Shown piece after piece: positions 27,731 through 36,736 of a stretch of DNA of 64,000 bases. The notes under the pieces are model-generated. The model ran no database searches, was not told the origin of the DNA, and was given only the letters and a program-made list of their open reading frames with translations. Each line of letters starts with the position of its first letter. Position 1 is the stretch's first letter. The stretch comes from an uncultured Clostridia bacterium. Its GTDB lineage: Bacteria > Bacillota > Clostridia > TANB77 > CAG-508. The position numbers and the translations under genes were made by a program. The stretch spans positions 1 to 64,000 of the forward strand of contig CALXAY010000006.1 in the NCBI GenBank assembly GCA_944386415.1, written 5' to 3'.

Positions 27731-28738
27731 ATGAATTGGTATTTACAAACAAGTGAAGATTCAGATGTAGTAAAAAGCACAAGAATAAGATTTAAAAGAA
27801 ATTTTAAAAATTTTAAATTTAATTTAAAAGAAAGTGAATTAAAAGAATTAGAAAAAAGAATAGAAGATAATATATATGCAATAGGCTATGGACTAAAATT
27901 CTTTAAATTAAAAGATATGGATAATATAACAAAAGCAAGCTTAGTAGAAAAAAACTTAATAAGTCCAACATTTGTAGCAAAAAGAAGTGATACAGGAAGT
28001 ATTTTAATAAATGATGAAGAAAATATATGTATTATGATAGGCGGAGAAGACCATTTAAGCTTGCAAGTATTTAGTAGTGGATTAGAATTAGAAAACACAT
28101 TAAATTTAGCAATAGAAGTTGAAGAAAAAATAGGCAAAATACTAGGATATAGTATTAGTAAAAAATACGGATATCTAACAAGTAGACTAAATGATTTAGG
28201 AACAGGACTAAAAGCATCAGTAATGGTTCATTTACCAGCATTATCAAAAACAGGGAACATAAGAAAAATGTTAGATGTAGTTCGTGATTTTAATATGTAT
28301 GTGGAAGGAGAATATGGAAAATCAACTAAAAATCAAGAAGATATTTATCAAATATCTAATAAACAAACATTAGGAATTACAGAAAAAGAAATTATAAACA
28401 ACTTAAAAGTAATAATTAAAAAAGTAGAAGAACAGGAAAGAACAGCTAGAAAAATGCTTACAAAAGAGCCTATTGAATTAGAAGATATGGTACTTAGAAG
28501 TTATGGAATCCTAACAAATTGTAGAAAAATATCTTATGATGAATCAAAAGAGTTGTTATCAAATATAAAACTTGGAACAGACTTAGGAATATTAGATAAT
28601 TTAACAGATTCAAAAGTACAAAAATTATGCTTATATACAAAACCAGCAAATTTGCAAAAATATTTAGGAGCAAAATATGACAAAGTAGAACAAGAAGTAA
28701 AAAGAGCAGAAGTAATAAAACAGATAATGTCCAATTAG
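27731..28738 (+). CDS. mcsB: Protein arginine kinase McsB
   Basis: 335 residues from ATG 27731, since AAGAGGTG overlaps the upstream GTG at 27722. The phosphagen-kinase fold is seen in VVKSTRIRFKRNFKNFKF, GGEDHLSLQVFSSGLELENT (normally NEEDHL), and YLTSRLNDLGTGLKASVMVH. McsB phosphorylates arginines to mark proteins for ClpC-ClpP and switches off CtsR. The last codons, Met-Ser-Asn-stop, fall inside a family-A repeat that starts at 28727, so the natural C-terminus may have been replaced. Confidence 0.93.
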   Translation: MNWYLQTSEDSDVVKSTRIRFKRNFKNFKFNLKESELKELEKRIEDNIYAIGYGLKFFKLKDMDNITKASLVEKNLISPTFVAKRSDTGSILINDEENICIMIGGEDHLSLQVFSSGLELENTLNLAIEVEEKIGKILGYSISKKYGYLTSRLNDLGTGLKASVMVHLPALSKTGNIRKMLDVVRDFNMYVEGEYGKSTKNQEDIYQISNKQTLGITEKEIINNLKVIIKKVEEQERTARKMLTKEPIELEDMVLRSYGILTNCRKISYDESKELLSNIKLGTDLGILDNLTDSKVQKLCLYTKPANLQKYLGAKYDKVEQEVKRAEVIKQIMSN

Positions 28739-28843
28739 GGACGTTTCCAAATGGACACTTTGTCCATTTGGTGACAGATCATATTGGAAAGAAGTGTCCC
28801 CAATTGGACATTTTGTCCAAAAAGAAACGTCCCTATTGGACAT
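28727..28843. repeat. Dispersed palindromic repeat, family A (two inverted halves)
   Basis: Begins ATGTCCAATTAGGGACGTTT and ends AAACGTCCCTATTGGACAT, the two halves being inverted copies around a central GACAGATCATATTGG. It contains TTGGACATTTTGTCCAA-type hairpins. It supplies the mcsB stop codon and ends 24 bases before clpC. Confidence 0.85.
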
Positions 28844-28866
28844 GAATAGAAAGGAGTTGATTAATT

Positions 28867-31323
28867 ATGACATATAGTTTTACAAATAGAGCAAAAAAAG
28901 CAATTGAATTGGCAGATGAGTTAGCTGTTGAATTAGGACATAATTATGTTGGAACAGAACATATTTTATATGGTTTAGTTAAAGAAGGAAGTGGAGTAGC
29001 AAGTAAAGTCCTACAAAATCAAGGAATAGAACCTGATATTGTAATAGATAAGATTGTTGAATTAGTAGGGCATGAAGCACCTATTACAGAAACATTAGGT
29101 TTTACTCCAAGGACTAAAAGAGTTATTGAAAATGCATTCATCGAAGCTAGAAAATTGGGATATAATTATATAGGAACAGAACATATATTAATAGGAATAT
29201 TAAGAGAAGCTGATAGTATAGCGGCAAGAATTTTGTTAGAGTTAAATACAAATATTCCAAGACTTTATAGTGAAATAGTAAGAGTTATAAATGAAGGGGA
29301 AGATTATAGTGGAAATGATAATGGAAATAATACTAAAAGAGGAGGAAGCTATAATCAAACACCAACTCTTAATCAATTTGGTGAAGACTTAACTAAAAAA
29401 GCAGAAGAAGGAAAATTGGATCCTATAATAGGTAGAAAAAATGAGATTGAAAGAGTTATTCAAATATTATCAAGAAGAACTAAAAATAATCCTTGCTTGA
29501 TAGGTGAACCAGGAGTTGGAAAAACAGCAGCTGTTGAAGGGTTAGCAGAAAAGATTGCTTCAGGAGATGTTCCAGAAATATTAAAAGGAAAACGTGTTGT
29601 AACTATGGATATATCTGGAATGGTTGCTGGAAGTAAATATAGAGGAGATTTTGAAGAAAGGATAAAAAAAGCTCTAGATGAGGTAAAAAAAGCGGGAGAT
29701 GTAATTTTGTTTATTGATGAGATTCATACAATAGTAGGAGCTGGAGCTGCAGAAGGTGCAATAGATGCAGCAAATATTTTAAAACCACTACTTGCAAGAG
29801 GAGAAATTAGGTTAATTGGAGCTACAACTTTAAATGAATATAGAAAATATATAGAAAAAGATGCAGCATTAGAAAGAAGATTTAGTCCAGTAACAATTAA
29901 TGAACCTAGTGAAAAAGACACTGTAAAAATATTAAAAGGCTTACGTGATAAATATGAAGCTCATCATGGAGTTAAAATAACAGATGAAGCAATTGAAGCA
30001 GCAGTAAAAATGTCCACACGTTATATTAATGATAGATATTTACCAGATAAAGCAATTGACTTAATTGATGAGGCAGCTTCTCGAGCTAAAATAAAATCAT
30101 ATACAGAACCAGAAAATCTAAGAAAATTACAAGAAGAAATTGAAGAAGTGGAAAAGAATAAAGAAGAAGCAGTTAGAATACAAAAATTTGAAAAAGCAGC
30201 AAGTTTAAGAGATAAACAAAAAGAATTGAAAGAAAAATATGAAAAGGAACAAAAGAAATGGCAAAATAAAAATAATAAATCTGTTGCTGATATAACAGAG
30301 GAAAATATAGCAGAAGTAATTGCTAGTTGGACAGGAATACCAGCTAAGAAAATTACTGAAGATGAAAATGAAAGATTAAAGAACTTAGAAAAAACATTAC
30401 ATGAAAGAGTAATTGGCCAAGATGAAGCAGTAGAAGCAGTAGCAAAAGCTATTCGTAGAGGTAGAGTTGGATTAAAAGATCCCAAAAGACCAATAGGATC
30501 ATTTTTATTCTTAGGACCAACGGGTGTTGGTAAAACTGAACTTTCAAAAGCATTAGCAGAAAGTTTATTTGGTGATGAAAATGCTATGATAAGAATTGAT
30601 ATGTCTGAATATATGGAGCCACATTCTGTTTCAAAACTTATTGGTTCACCTCCAGGATATGTAGGATTTGACGAAGGAGGACAATTAACTGAAAAAATAA
30701 GAAGAAAACCATATTCTGTAATTTTATTTGATGAGATTGAAAAAGCTCATCCAGATGTTATGAATATGTTACTTCAAATATTAGAAGATGGAAGATTAAC
30801 AGATTCACAAGGAAGAACAGTAAACTTTAAAAATACTGTAATAATAATGACTTCTAATATTGGTGCGAGACTTATTACAGATAAGAAATTATTAGGATTT
30901 ACTAAATCTGGAAAAGAAGACAAAGAAAAAGAAGAATCAGCAAAAAAAGAATATGATAATATCAAAAAAGAAGTAATGGATGCATTAAAGAAGGAATTAA
31001 GACCAGAGTTTATTAATCGTATTGACGAAATAATTGTATTTCATAAATTAACAGATAAAGAAATAAGCAAAATTATTGATATTATGCTAAAAGAAGTAAC
31101 AGATAGATTAGCTAATCAAAAAATTAAAGTAGAGTTAGAGCCAGAAGTAAAAGAATTAATCGCAAGCAAAGGTATTGATAAAAATTTTGGTGCAAGACCA
31201 TTAAGAAGAACTATACAAAGTGTTTTAGAAGATAGGTTAGCAGAAGAAATATTAGATGGAAACATAAAGAAAAACAAGACTAATAAAATAGGAGTAAAAG
31301 AAGGAAAAGTTGTAGTAAAATAA
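28867..31323 (+). CDS. clpC: ATP-dependent Clp protease ATPase subunit ClpC
   Basis: 818 residues. Clp_N double repeat (residues 1-145), first AAA domain with [15 protein letters not shown] and [15 protein letters not shown], a UVR/M domain at about 415-455 ([20 protein letters not shown]) that marks ClpC rather than ClpA, and second AAA domain ([20 protein letters not shown]). The ClpP-docking loop LLGF is present near residue 680. It unfolds substrates, including arginine-phosphorylated proteins, for ClpP. Last gene of the ctsR operon; AAGGAG precedes the ATG. Confidence 0.96.
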   Translation: MTYSFTNRAKKAIELADELAVELGHNYVGTEHILYGLVKEGSGVASKVLQNQGIEPDIVIDKIVELVGHEAPITETLGFTPRTKRVIENAFIEARKLGYNYIGTEHILIGILREADSIAARILLELNTNIPRLYSEIVRVINEGEDYSGNDNGNNTKRGGSYNQTPTLNQFGEDLTKKAEEGKLDPIIGRKNEIERVIQILSRRTKNNPCLIGEPGVGKTAAVEGLAEKIASGDVPEILKGKRVVTMDISGMVAGSKYRGDFEERIKKALDEVKKAGDVILFIDEIHTIVGAGAAEGAIDAANILKPLLARGEIRLIGATTLNEYRKYIEKDAALERRFSPVTINEPSEKDTVKILKGLRDKYEAHHGVKITDEAIEAAVKMSTRYINDRYLPDKAIDLIDEAASRAKIKSYTEPENLRKLQEEIEEVEKNKEEAVRIQKFEKAASLRDKQKELKEKYEKEQKKWQNKNNKSVADITEENIAEVIASWTGIPAKKITEDENERLKNLEKTLHERVIGQDEAVEAVAKAIRRGRVGLKDPKRPIGSFLFLGPTGVGKTELSKALAESLFGDENAMIRIDMSEYMEPHSVSKLIGSPPGYVGFDEGGQLTEKIRRKPYSVILFDEIEKAHPDVMNMLLQILEDGRLTDSQGRTVNFKNTVIIMTSNIGARLITDKKLLGFTKSGKEDKEKEESAKKEYDNIKKEVMDALKKELRPEFINRIDEIIVFHKLTDKEISKIIDIMLKEVTDRLANQKIKVELEPEVKELIASKGIDKNFGARPLRRTIQSVLEDRLAEEILDGNIKKNKTNKIGVKEGKVVVK

Positions 31324-31330
31324 AAACCAT

Positions 31331-31365
31331 AAACAAAGTATACTGATTTAGTATACTTTGTTTTA
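31331..31365 (+). terminator. Terminator after clpC
   Basis: AAACAAAGTATACT, GATTT loop, AGTATACTTTGTTT, a perfect 14-bp stem followed by TT. Confidence 0.92.
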
Positions 31366-31489
31366 GTTTTATAAAAACATCGTTTTTTACAAAAAAAGTT
31401 GAATATGGTCTTAAAAATAAGTTTGACTTTAAAAAACAAAAATGATAAAATACAAACAGAAATTTGTAAAAAAGAAAAGAGGGATAAAT

Positions 31490-31861
31490 ATGGTTTATAC
31501 ATATAATAAATTAGTAAGAGATAAAATTCCAGAAGAGATTAATAGTATGGAAGGTAGAAAAACAAAATTTAGAATTATGGATGAAAATGAATATATTAAA
31601 GAATTAAATAGAAAATTATTAGAAGAATCTAATGAATTTGTTGAAGAAAACGATATAGAAGAATTAGCTGATGTAATGGAAGTAATGGAATCTATTATGA
31701 AAATAAAGAATATACAATGGGAAGAGGTTAAAAAAATACAAACAAAGAAAAGAGATAAGAAAGGAAGTTTTGATAGAAAAATCTATCTAGAATATGTAGA
31801 AGAAGAAAAAAGAAATATAAAAGAGGAAGAAGAGTTAAAGAAAAAATTTAGAAAATTATAA
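31490..31861 (+). CDS. MazG/phosphoribosyl-ATP pyrophosphohydrolase-like protein
   Basis: 123 residues from ATG 31490 (GAGGGA site). The start YNKLVRDKIPEEI is the mark of a small all-alpha NTP-pyrophosphohydrolase group, and the metal-binding helices appear as RKLLEESNEFVEENDIEELADVMEV. The C-terminal third is Lys/Glu-rich. It probably hydrolyses non-canonical nucleotides. There are no histidine genes nearby, so a HisE role is unlikely. A TTGACT box lies at 31422. Confidence 0.75.
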   Translation: MVYTYNKLVRDKIPEEINSMEGRKTKFRIMDENEYIKELNRKLLEESNEFVEENDIEELADVMEVMESIMKIKNIQWEEVKKIQTKKRDKKGSFDRKIYLEYVEEEKRNIKEEEELKKKFRKL

Positions 31862-31927
31862 AAGCTATTATAGATTAGATATGTGATATTAAAAATATAT
31901 AAATAATTGAAAAGGGGGATTGTTAGT

Positions 31928-32563
31928 ATGAATAAGAAAAAGAAAATAATAGGTGTAGTGATATTAATTTTAATATTAATAGCTAGTTTAGTATTAATTA
32001 TTATGAAAACAAAAAAGGAAAATGTTGGAGCAATAAATTTTTATATTAAAGATCAAAATGAAACTCCTATTGCTGGAGCAGAGGCAATGCTTGTTAACGA
32101 AAAAGATGAAGAAATAGCAACAGTAGAATCAAGTGTAGAAGGAAAAGTTAGATTTGTAAATGTTCCGATAGGAAAGTATAAAGTTCTTATTAATAGTGTA
32201 CCTAAAGGTTATGAGATAGATGAGACAGAAAAAGAACTAGAAGTAAAGAAACTTGAAGATACAGATGTAACTTTAAAAGCTAAAAGAGTTAGAACAACAG
32301 TTATAATATGTAATGTTGACCAAGATGAAAAACCTTTAGAGAAAGTAAAATATAATATTATTAATGATGAAGGTGAAGTGATACAAGAAATATATACAAA
32401 TGATGAAGGATTAGCAGGAGTTACAGATTTACCACTAGGAACATATAGATATGAACAAAAAGAAGTACCAGAAGGATATGAATTAGATTCAGGAATTTAT
32501 GAATTTAAATTAGAAACTGATGAACAAGTATTACGTGTTGATATCACAACGAATAAAAAATAA
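31928..32563 (+). CDS. Membrane-anchored protein with two Cna-B/SpaA-like domains
   Basis: 211 residues from ATG 31928. One N-terminal membrane helix (IIGVVILILILIASLVLIIM) is followed by two prealbumin-fold repeats: NFYIKDQNETPIAGAEAMLV ending VPKGYEIDE, and VIICNVDQDEKPLEKVKYNI ending VPEGYELDSG. This is the usual Cna-B pattern (xVxGAxxxLxxxxG ... VPxGY) of surface proteins. There is no LPxTG tail, so it stays tethered by its N-terminus. The role is probably structural on the cell surface. Confidence 0.75.
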   Translation: MNKKKKIIGVVILILILIASLVLIIMKTKKENVGAINFYIKDQNETPIAGAEAMLVNEKDEEIATVESSVEGKVRFVNVPIGKYKVLINSVPKGYEIDETEKELEVKKLEDTDVTLKAKRVRTTVIICNVDQDEKPLEKVKYNIINDEGEVIQEIYTNDEGLAGVTDLPLGTYRYEQKEVPEGYELDSGIYEFKLETDEQVLRVDITTNKK

Positions 32564-32571
32564 AAAGGGAA

Positions 32572-32598
32572 AAAGGCAGGAAATCAAATCCTGCCTTT
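32572..32598 (+). terminator. Terminator after the Cna-B-like gene
   Basis: AAAGGCAGG, AAATCAAAT loop, CCTGCCTTT. Confidence 0.85.
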
Positions 32599-32653
32599 AT
32601 GTATAATAAAAGCAAAACATAACTTCCTACCTAGATAATAGTTTATACTAAAA

Positions 32654-32851
32654 CTATTTCATGTTTCTTTCAGCTTCTTCTATCATCTTTTTAACCATTT
32701 GTCCACCTATTTTACCAGCGTCTCTAGCTGAAATGTCTCCATTATATCCGTCTTTTAAGTTAACACCAACTTCACTAGCTACTTCATATTTGAATTTATC
32801 TAAAGCAGTCATAGCTTCTGGTACTAATTTTTTGTTTGAAGAGTTTGCCAT
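32654..32851 (-). CDS. Small acid-soluble spore protein, alpha/beta type
   Basis: 65 residues from ATG 32851, which has GGAGGTG upstream; an in-frame ATG at 32920 has no site. The SASP signatures are present: ALDKFKYEVASEVGV, with the GPR-protease cleavage region at its EVA, and DGYNGDISARDAGKIGGQMV, followed by KKMIEEAE. These proteins coat spore DNA in the forespore. It is a single-gene unit, expected to be sigma-G controlled. It shows the organism makes endospores. Confidence 0.93.
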   Translation of the reverse strand: MANSSNKKLVPEAMTALDKFKYEVASEVGVNLKDGYNGDISARDAGKIGGQMVKKMIEEAERNMK

Positions 32852-33018
32852 TGTTTTTTCACCTCCTGTAATATTACAACTAGAAAAAACCATTGCTTTT
32901 TCTAATACTATCATTCTCAAAAAAATAGAAAAATAAACAGGAAATTTTTACAAAAAAATTATTGATTTTTTAAAACTTTATTTATATAATATTTTTTGAC
33001 AAAAAAGGAGAAAAAAAT

Positions 33019-33903
33019 ATGTATAAATTAATAGCGATAGATTTAGATGGAACAATGCTAAATAGTTATGGAATAGTAAGTGAAGAAACAAAGAAAACAA
33101 TAAAAAAAGTAGAAGAACAAGGTGTAGAAGTAGTAATAGCATCAGGGAGACCAATAGCATCAATAAAAGAAATAGCAAAAGAAATAGATAGCAAAAATTA
33201 TTTTATTGCTGGAAATGGTGCTATTATTTATGATATGAAAAAAGAAGAAATAATATACGAAAAAACAATGCCAAAAGAAAAAATTTTAGAAATAGTAAAA
33301 ATCTGTGAGGAAAACAGTATCTCATATAATGTATATACAGAAACAGAAATTCTAGCAAAAGCGCTAAAATTTAATGTATTATATTATCATAAAGAAAATT
33401 TAAAAAAAGAAGAAAACAAAAAAACAAAAATAAATATAGTAAATGATATGTATGAATACATAAAAAACAAACAAGATGCAAGATTTTTAAAAATAACAAT
33501 ATGTGATGAAAGTAAAACAGTATTTAATTCAATAATTAGAAAACTAAAAGAAGTAAAAAACATAGAAATATTAGAAGTATCACATATGGCAAGAAAAACT
33601 ATAACACAAGGAACAGAAGAATATTCTATTTCTTATTATTATACAGAAATATCAAGAGAAAATGTAGATAAATGGAATGCCATTGAATTTTTAATAGAAA
33701 AATTAGGAATAAAAAAAGAAGAAGTGATGGCAATAGGAGATAATAGTAATGACAAAGAAATGATAAAAAATGCAGGTCTAGGAGTGGCAATGAAGCAAAG
33801 TACACCAGCAATTCTAGAACTGGCAAATGAAGTTACAGACGGGAATAACGAAGATGGTGTAGCTAAAATATTACAAAAATATTACAAAAATATTAACTTT
33901 TAA
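33019..33903 (+). CDS. Cof-type HAD-superfamily hydrolase
   Basis: 294 residues. HAD motif I LIAIDLDGTML, motif II VIASGRPIASI, and motif IV MAIGDNSNDKEMIKNAG, with a C2-type cap between. Such enzymes dephosphorylate sugar phosphates, FMN or other small metabolites. AAGGAG precedes the ATG. It lies alone between the SASP gene and the Tad-like locus. Confidence 0.9.
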   Translation: MYKLIAIDLDGTMLNSYGIVSEETKKTIKKVEEQGVEVVIASGRPIASIKEIAKEIDSKNYFIAGNGAIIYDMKKEEIIYEKTMPKEKILEIVKICEENSISYNVYTETEILAKALKFNVLYYHKENLKKEENKKTKINIVNDMYEYIKNKQDARFLKITICDESKTVFNSIIRKLKEVKNIEILEVSHMARKTITQGTEEYSISYYYTEISRENVDKWNAIEFLIEKLGIKKEEVMAIGDNSNDKEMIKNAGLGVAMKQSTPAILELANEVTDGNNEDGVAKILQKYYKNINF

Positions 33904-34012
33904 TAACAGTTATATAATTCCATTGATTTTGCGGTATATTTGAGTTAAAATAAAATAGATGGTTATTTTGTAAAAAATACAATAAAAATATATTTTAAGG
34001 GAGGAATTTGTC

Positions 34013-35155
34013 ATGGCAACAAATCCAATGCAAAGAAAAGCAAGAAACTCATTTTTGTTAGGAATGTTAATAACTTTAATAATTACAGGTCTAATTATAG
34101 CTCTTTTAGCTATGCAATTAATGAATATGAAAAAACAATTAGAAACGAAAGAAGATAACATTGTAAATGCTTATGCATTAACAGAAGATGTGAAATCAGG
34201 ACAGATAATTACAAGGGATATGTTAGAGAAAATAGAGGTTAATTCAACTGTTGTACCAAGTAATGCTACTAGCGATTTGACTCAAATAGATAATTATTTT
34301 CTAGAAGATAAACAAGGAAATGAAGTAACAACATCTTATGATAATTCTGGAAATGCAACATTATATATTTCGATAAATGATGTTAGATATCAAATAAAAC
34401 AAGATGATAACGGAAATTATTATATAGAAAATAATAATGGACAAATGGAATATATAGAATTAAGTGTAGTTCCTTATGTTGCTAAAGTGGATATGAAGAA
34501 AAATACATTAATTACAAAAGAGTTACTTAGTAAAGCTGACAACGTTGTAAAAAATGATATGAGAAAACAAGAATATAATGTTGTGGTATTACCATTAGAT
34601 TTGGATACAGGAGATTATATAGACATTAGATTAATGTTACCAAATGGACAAGATTTTATCGTAGTATCTAAAAAAGAAGTTGAAGTTCCATATGTAGGTG
34701 ATGTGCCTTCAGCAGATACAATATGGGTAAATTTATCAGAAGATGAAATATTACATATGAGTTCTGCAATAGTAGATGCATCAAAGATTTTGGGAGCAAA
34801 ACTATATGCTACTAAATATACAGAACCTGGAATGCAAGAAGCTGCAATACCAACATATATTGTTAGTGCAGAAAACTCACAATTATTACAAAGAGATCCA
34901 AATATTGTAGAGAGTGCAATGGAAGAAATAATTGCAAGATATAATCAAGTGGATAGTACAAATATTAGAAATAACAATATAAATACAGAAATACAAAAAC
35001 AAGGTGATCAAGCAGATAGTAATTTACAAACTGAAATAGAAGACAGTGTAACAAGATCTCAAGAAGCAAGACAAGACTATTTAGATTCATTATCAAGTAC
35101 AACTACGACAACGACAACAGGAACAACATCGACGACAACAACTACAACAGAATAA
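34013..35155 (+). CDS. CpaB-like SAF-domain pilus assembly protein
   Basis: 380 residues. Membrane helix at 15-45 (LGMLITLIITGLIIALLAMQ), coiled stretch, then SAF-type beta domain (AYALTEDVKSGQIITRDMLE) repeated in part (VDMKKNTLITKELL) and VLPLDLDTGDYIDIRLMLP as in CpaB/FlgA-like proteins. The tail from about residue 345 is a Thr/Ser run. First gene of a Tad/Flp-like operon. CpaB helps assemble the outer part of the Tad machine, so here it would act at the membrane of a monoderm. Confidence 0.75.
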   Translation: MATNPMQRKARNSFLLGMLITLIITGLIIALLAMQLMNMKKQLETKEDNIVNAYALTEDVKSGQIITRDMLEKIEVNSTVVPSNATSDLTQIDNYFLEDKQGNEVTTSYDNSGNATLYISINDVRYQIKQDDNGNYYIENNNGQMEYIELSVVPYVAKVDMKKNTLITKELLSKADNVVKNDMRKQEYNVVVLPLDLDTGDYIDIRLMLPNGQDFIVVSKKEVEVPYVGDVPSADTIWVNLSEDEILHMSSAIVDASKILGAKLYATKYTEPGMQEAAIPTYIVSAENSQLLQRDPNIVESAMEEIIARYNQVDSTNIRNNNINTEIQKQGDQADSNLQTEIEDSVTRSQEARQDYLDSLSSTTTTTTTGTTSTTTTTTE

Positions 35156-35179
35156 AAATAAAAAGGAGAGAAAAACTTT

Positions 35180-35878
35180 ATGAAAAGAATAGGATTTATA
35201 GGAGGATATGATAAAACTGATTTAATTATAAATATAGCTAAAATATTAACAGTGGTAGGAAATAGAGTTTTAGTAGTAGACGCAACAGTACCTCAAAAAG
35301 CAAGATATATTGTACCTGTTATAAATCCTACACTAATGTATATAACAGAATATGAAGATATTGATGTAGCTGTAGGGTTTAAACGTGAAGAAGATATTAA
35401 AAATTATTTAGGAATATCAGGAGAAATGGACTCAGAATATGATATTATTCTTGTAGATACAGATAATAGTGAAGGATTTCAAGGATTTTACTTAGAAGAA
35501 GCACAAAAAAATTATTTTGTAACATCTTTTGATATATATTCACTAAAGAAAGGCTTAGAAGCATTAAATAATTTAAGAAGTGCAATTACTTTAACTAAAG
35601 TGCTATTTTCTAAAGAAATGTTAAAAGAAGAAGATGATTATTTAAATTTCTTATCTTTAGGATATAAAGTAATATGGGATGATTACAGAATTTATTTTCC
35701 TGTAGAAAATGGTGATATGAGTGTTATATATGAAAATCAAAGAGTTTCAAAAGTAAAATTTAAAAAGTTAAGTGTACAATATAAGGATGGATTAGCATAT
35801 ATAGCAGAAGAAATATTAGGAGATACAGGTGGAAGTAAAGTCAGAAAAGCTATAAAAACAATAGAAAAAGGAGCGTAA
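35180..35878 (+). CDS. ParA/CpaE-like protein with degenerate P-loop
   Basis: 232 residues. The start RIGFIGGYDKTDLIINIAKI and strand VLVVDATVP follow the MinD/ParA fold, but GGYDKTD lacks the conserved GKT/S of a deviant Walker A, so ATP binding is doubtful. YDIILVDTDNSEGF is the Walker B region. It lies 24 bases after the CpaB-like gene and 2 before a second ParA-like gene; the two may form a heterodimer that positions the secretion ATPase. Confidence 0.65.
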   Translation: MKRIGFIGGYDKTDLIINIAKILTVVGNRVLVVDATVPQKARYIVPVINPTLMYITEYEDIDVAVGFKREEDIKNYLGISGEMDSEYDIILVDTDNSEGFQGFYLEEAQKNYFVTSFDIYSLKKGLEALNNLRSAITLTKVLFSKEMLKEEDDYLNFLSLGYKVIWDDYRIYFPVENGDMSVIYENQRVSKVKFKKLSVQYKDGLAYIAEEILGDTGGSKVRKAIKTIEKGA

Positions 35879-35880
35879 AA

Positions 35881-36720
35881 ATGTCAATTGTAACATTTTG
35901 GAATAATAGAAAAGAAGAAACAGGAAAGACTTTGTCAATTGCAGCAATTGCTACACATATGGCTATAGAACATAATTATAAAATTTTGGTTGTTTCAACA
36001 GGACATAAAGATGAAACATTAGATCGTTGCTTCTGGCAAGAAAAGAAACAAGCCAAGAAAAATTTGGGTTTGTTTGGTCCTAATACAAATGTAGGAATAG
36101 AAGATGGTATAGTAGGATTAGAGACATTAATGAAAAGTAATAGAGTATCGCCAGAACAAGTAACAAATTATACTAAAATAGTATTTAAGGATAGACTAGA
36201 AATATTACCGAGTTTTAAAGGTGAAAAATTAGAATATGATGAGATAAAAACAACTTATCCAGATATAATTAGTCTTGCTAATAATTATTATGATTTAGTA
36301 TTTGTAGATTTAGACGAAGAAGTAGGAGAAGAAATATCAAAGCAAATATTAGAGAAATCAAATATAATTATGGTTACTTTAAGTCAAAGATTAATAAGTA
36401 TAAATAATTTTATGAAGTTAAGAGAAGAAGAACCAGTTTTAAAATCAATAAAAACTTTAATATTGATAGGTAGGTATGATAAATATTCAAAATATACAGT
36501 TAAGAATATAACAAGATATATGGGAGAAAAAAATAAAGTTTCAACTATACCATATAATACACTATTTTTTGAGGCATGTGAAGAAGCAGGAGTACCAGAT
36601 TTGTTTTTAAGACTTAGAAAAGTTGATGAAGATGATAGAAATGGTTTATTTGTGGCAGAAGTAAAAAGAACAGCAGATAATATTGTATATAGATTACAAG
36701 ACTTAGCAATGAAGTTGTAA
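35881..36720 (+). CDS. CpaE/MinD-like ATPase of the Tad-like locus
   Basis: 279 residues. MSIVTFWNNRKEETGKTLSI has a deviant P-loop (KEETGKT), followed by ILVVSTGHKDETLDRCFWQE and Walker B LVFVDLDEEVGEE. CpaE-type ATPases place Tad pilus machinery in the cell. The AAGGAG-type site lies inside the previous gene's end. Paired with the preceding degenerate paralogue. Confidence 0.7.
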   Translation: MSIVTFWNNRKEETGKTLSIAAIATHMAIEHNYKILVVSTGHKDETLDRCFWQEKKQAKKNLGLFGPNTNVGIEDGIVGLETLMKSNRVSPEQVTNYTKIVFKDRLEILPSFKGEKLEYDEIKTTYPDIISLANNYYDLVFVDLDEEVGEEISKQILEKSNIIMVTLSQRLISINNFMKLREEEPVLKSIKTLILIGRYDKYSKYTVKNITRYMGEKNKVSTIPYNTLFFEACEEAGVPDLFLRLRKVDEDDRNGLFVAEVKRTADNIVYRLQDLAMKL

Positions 36721-36736
36721 GGAGGGTGGACAAACC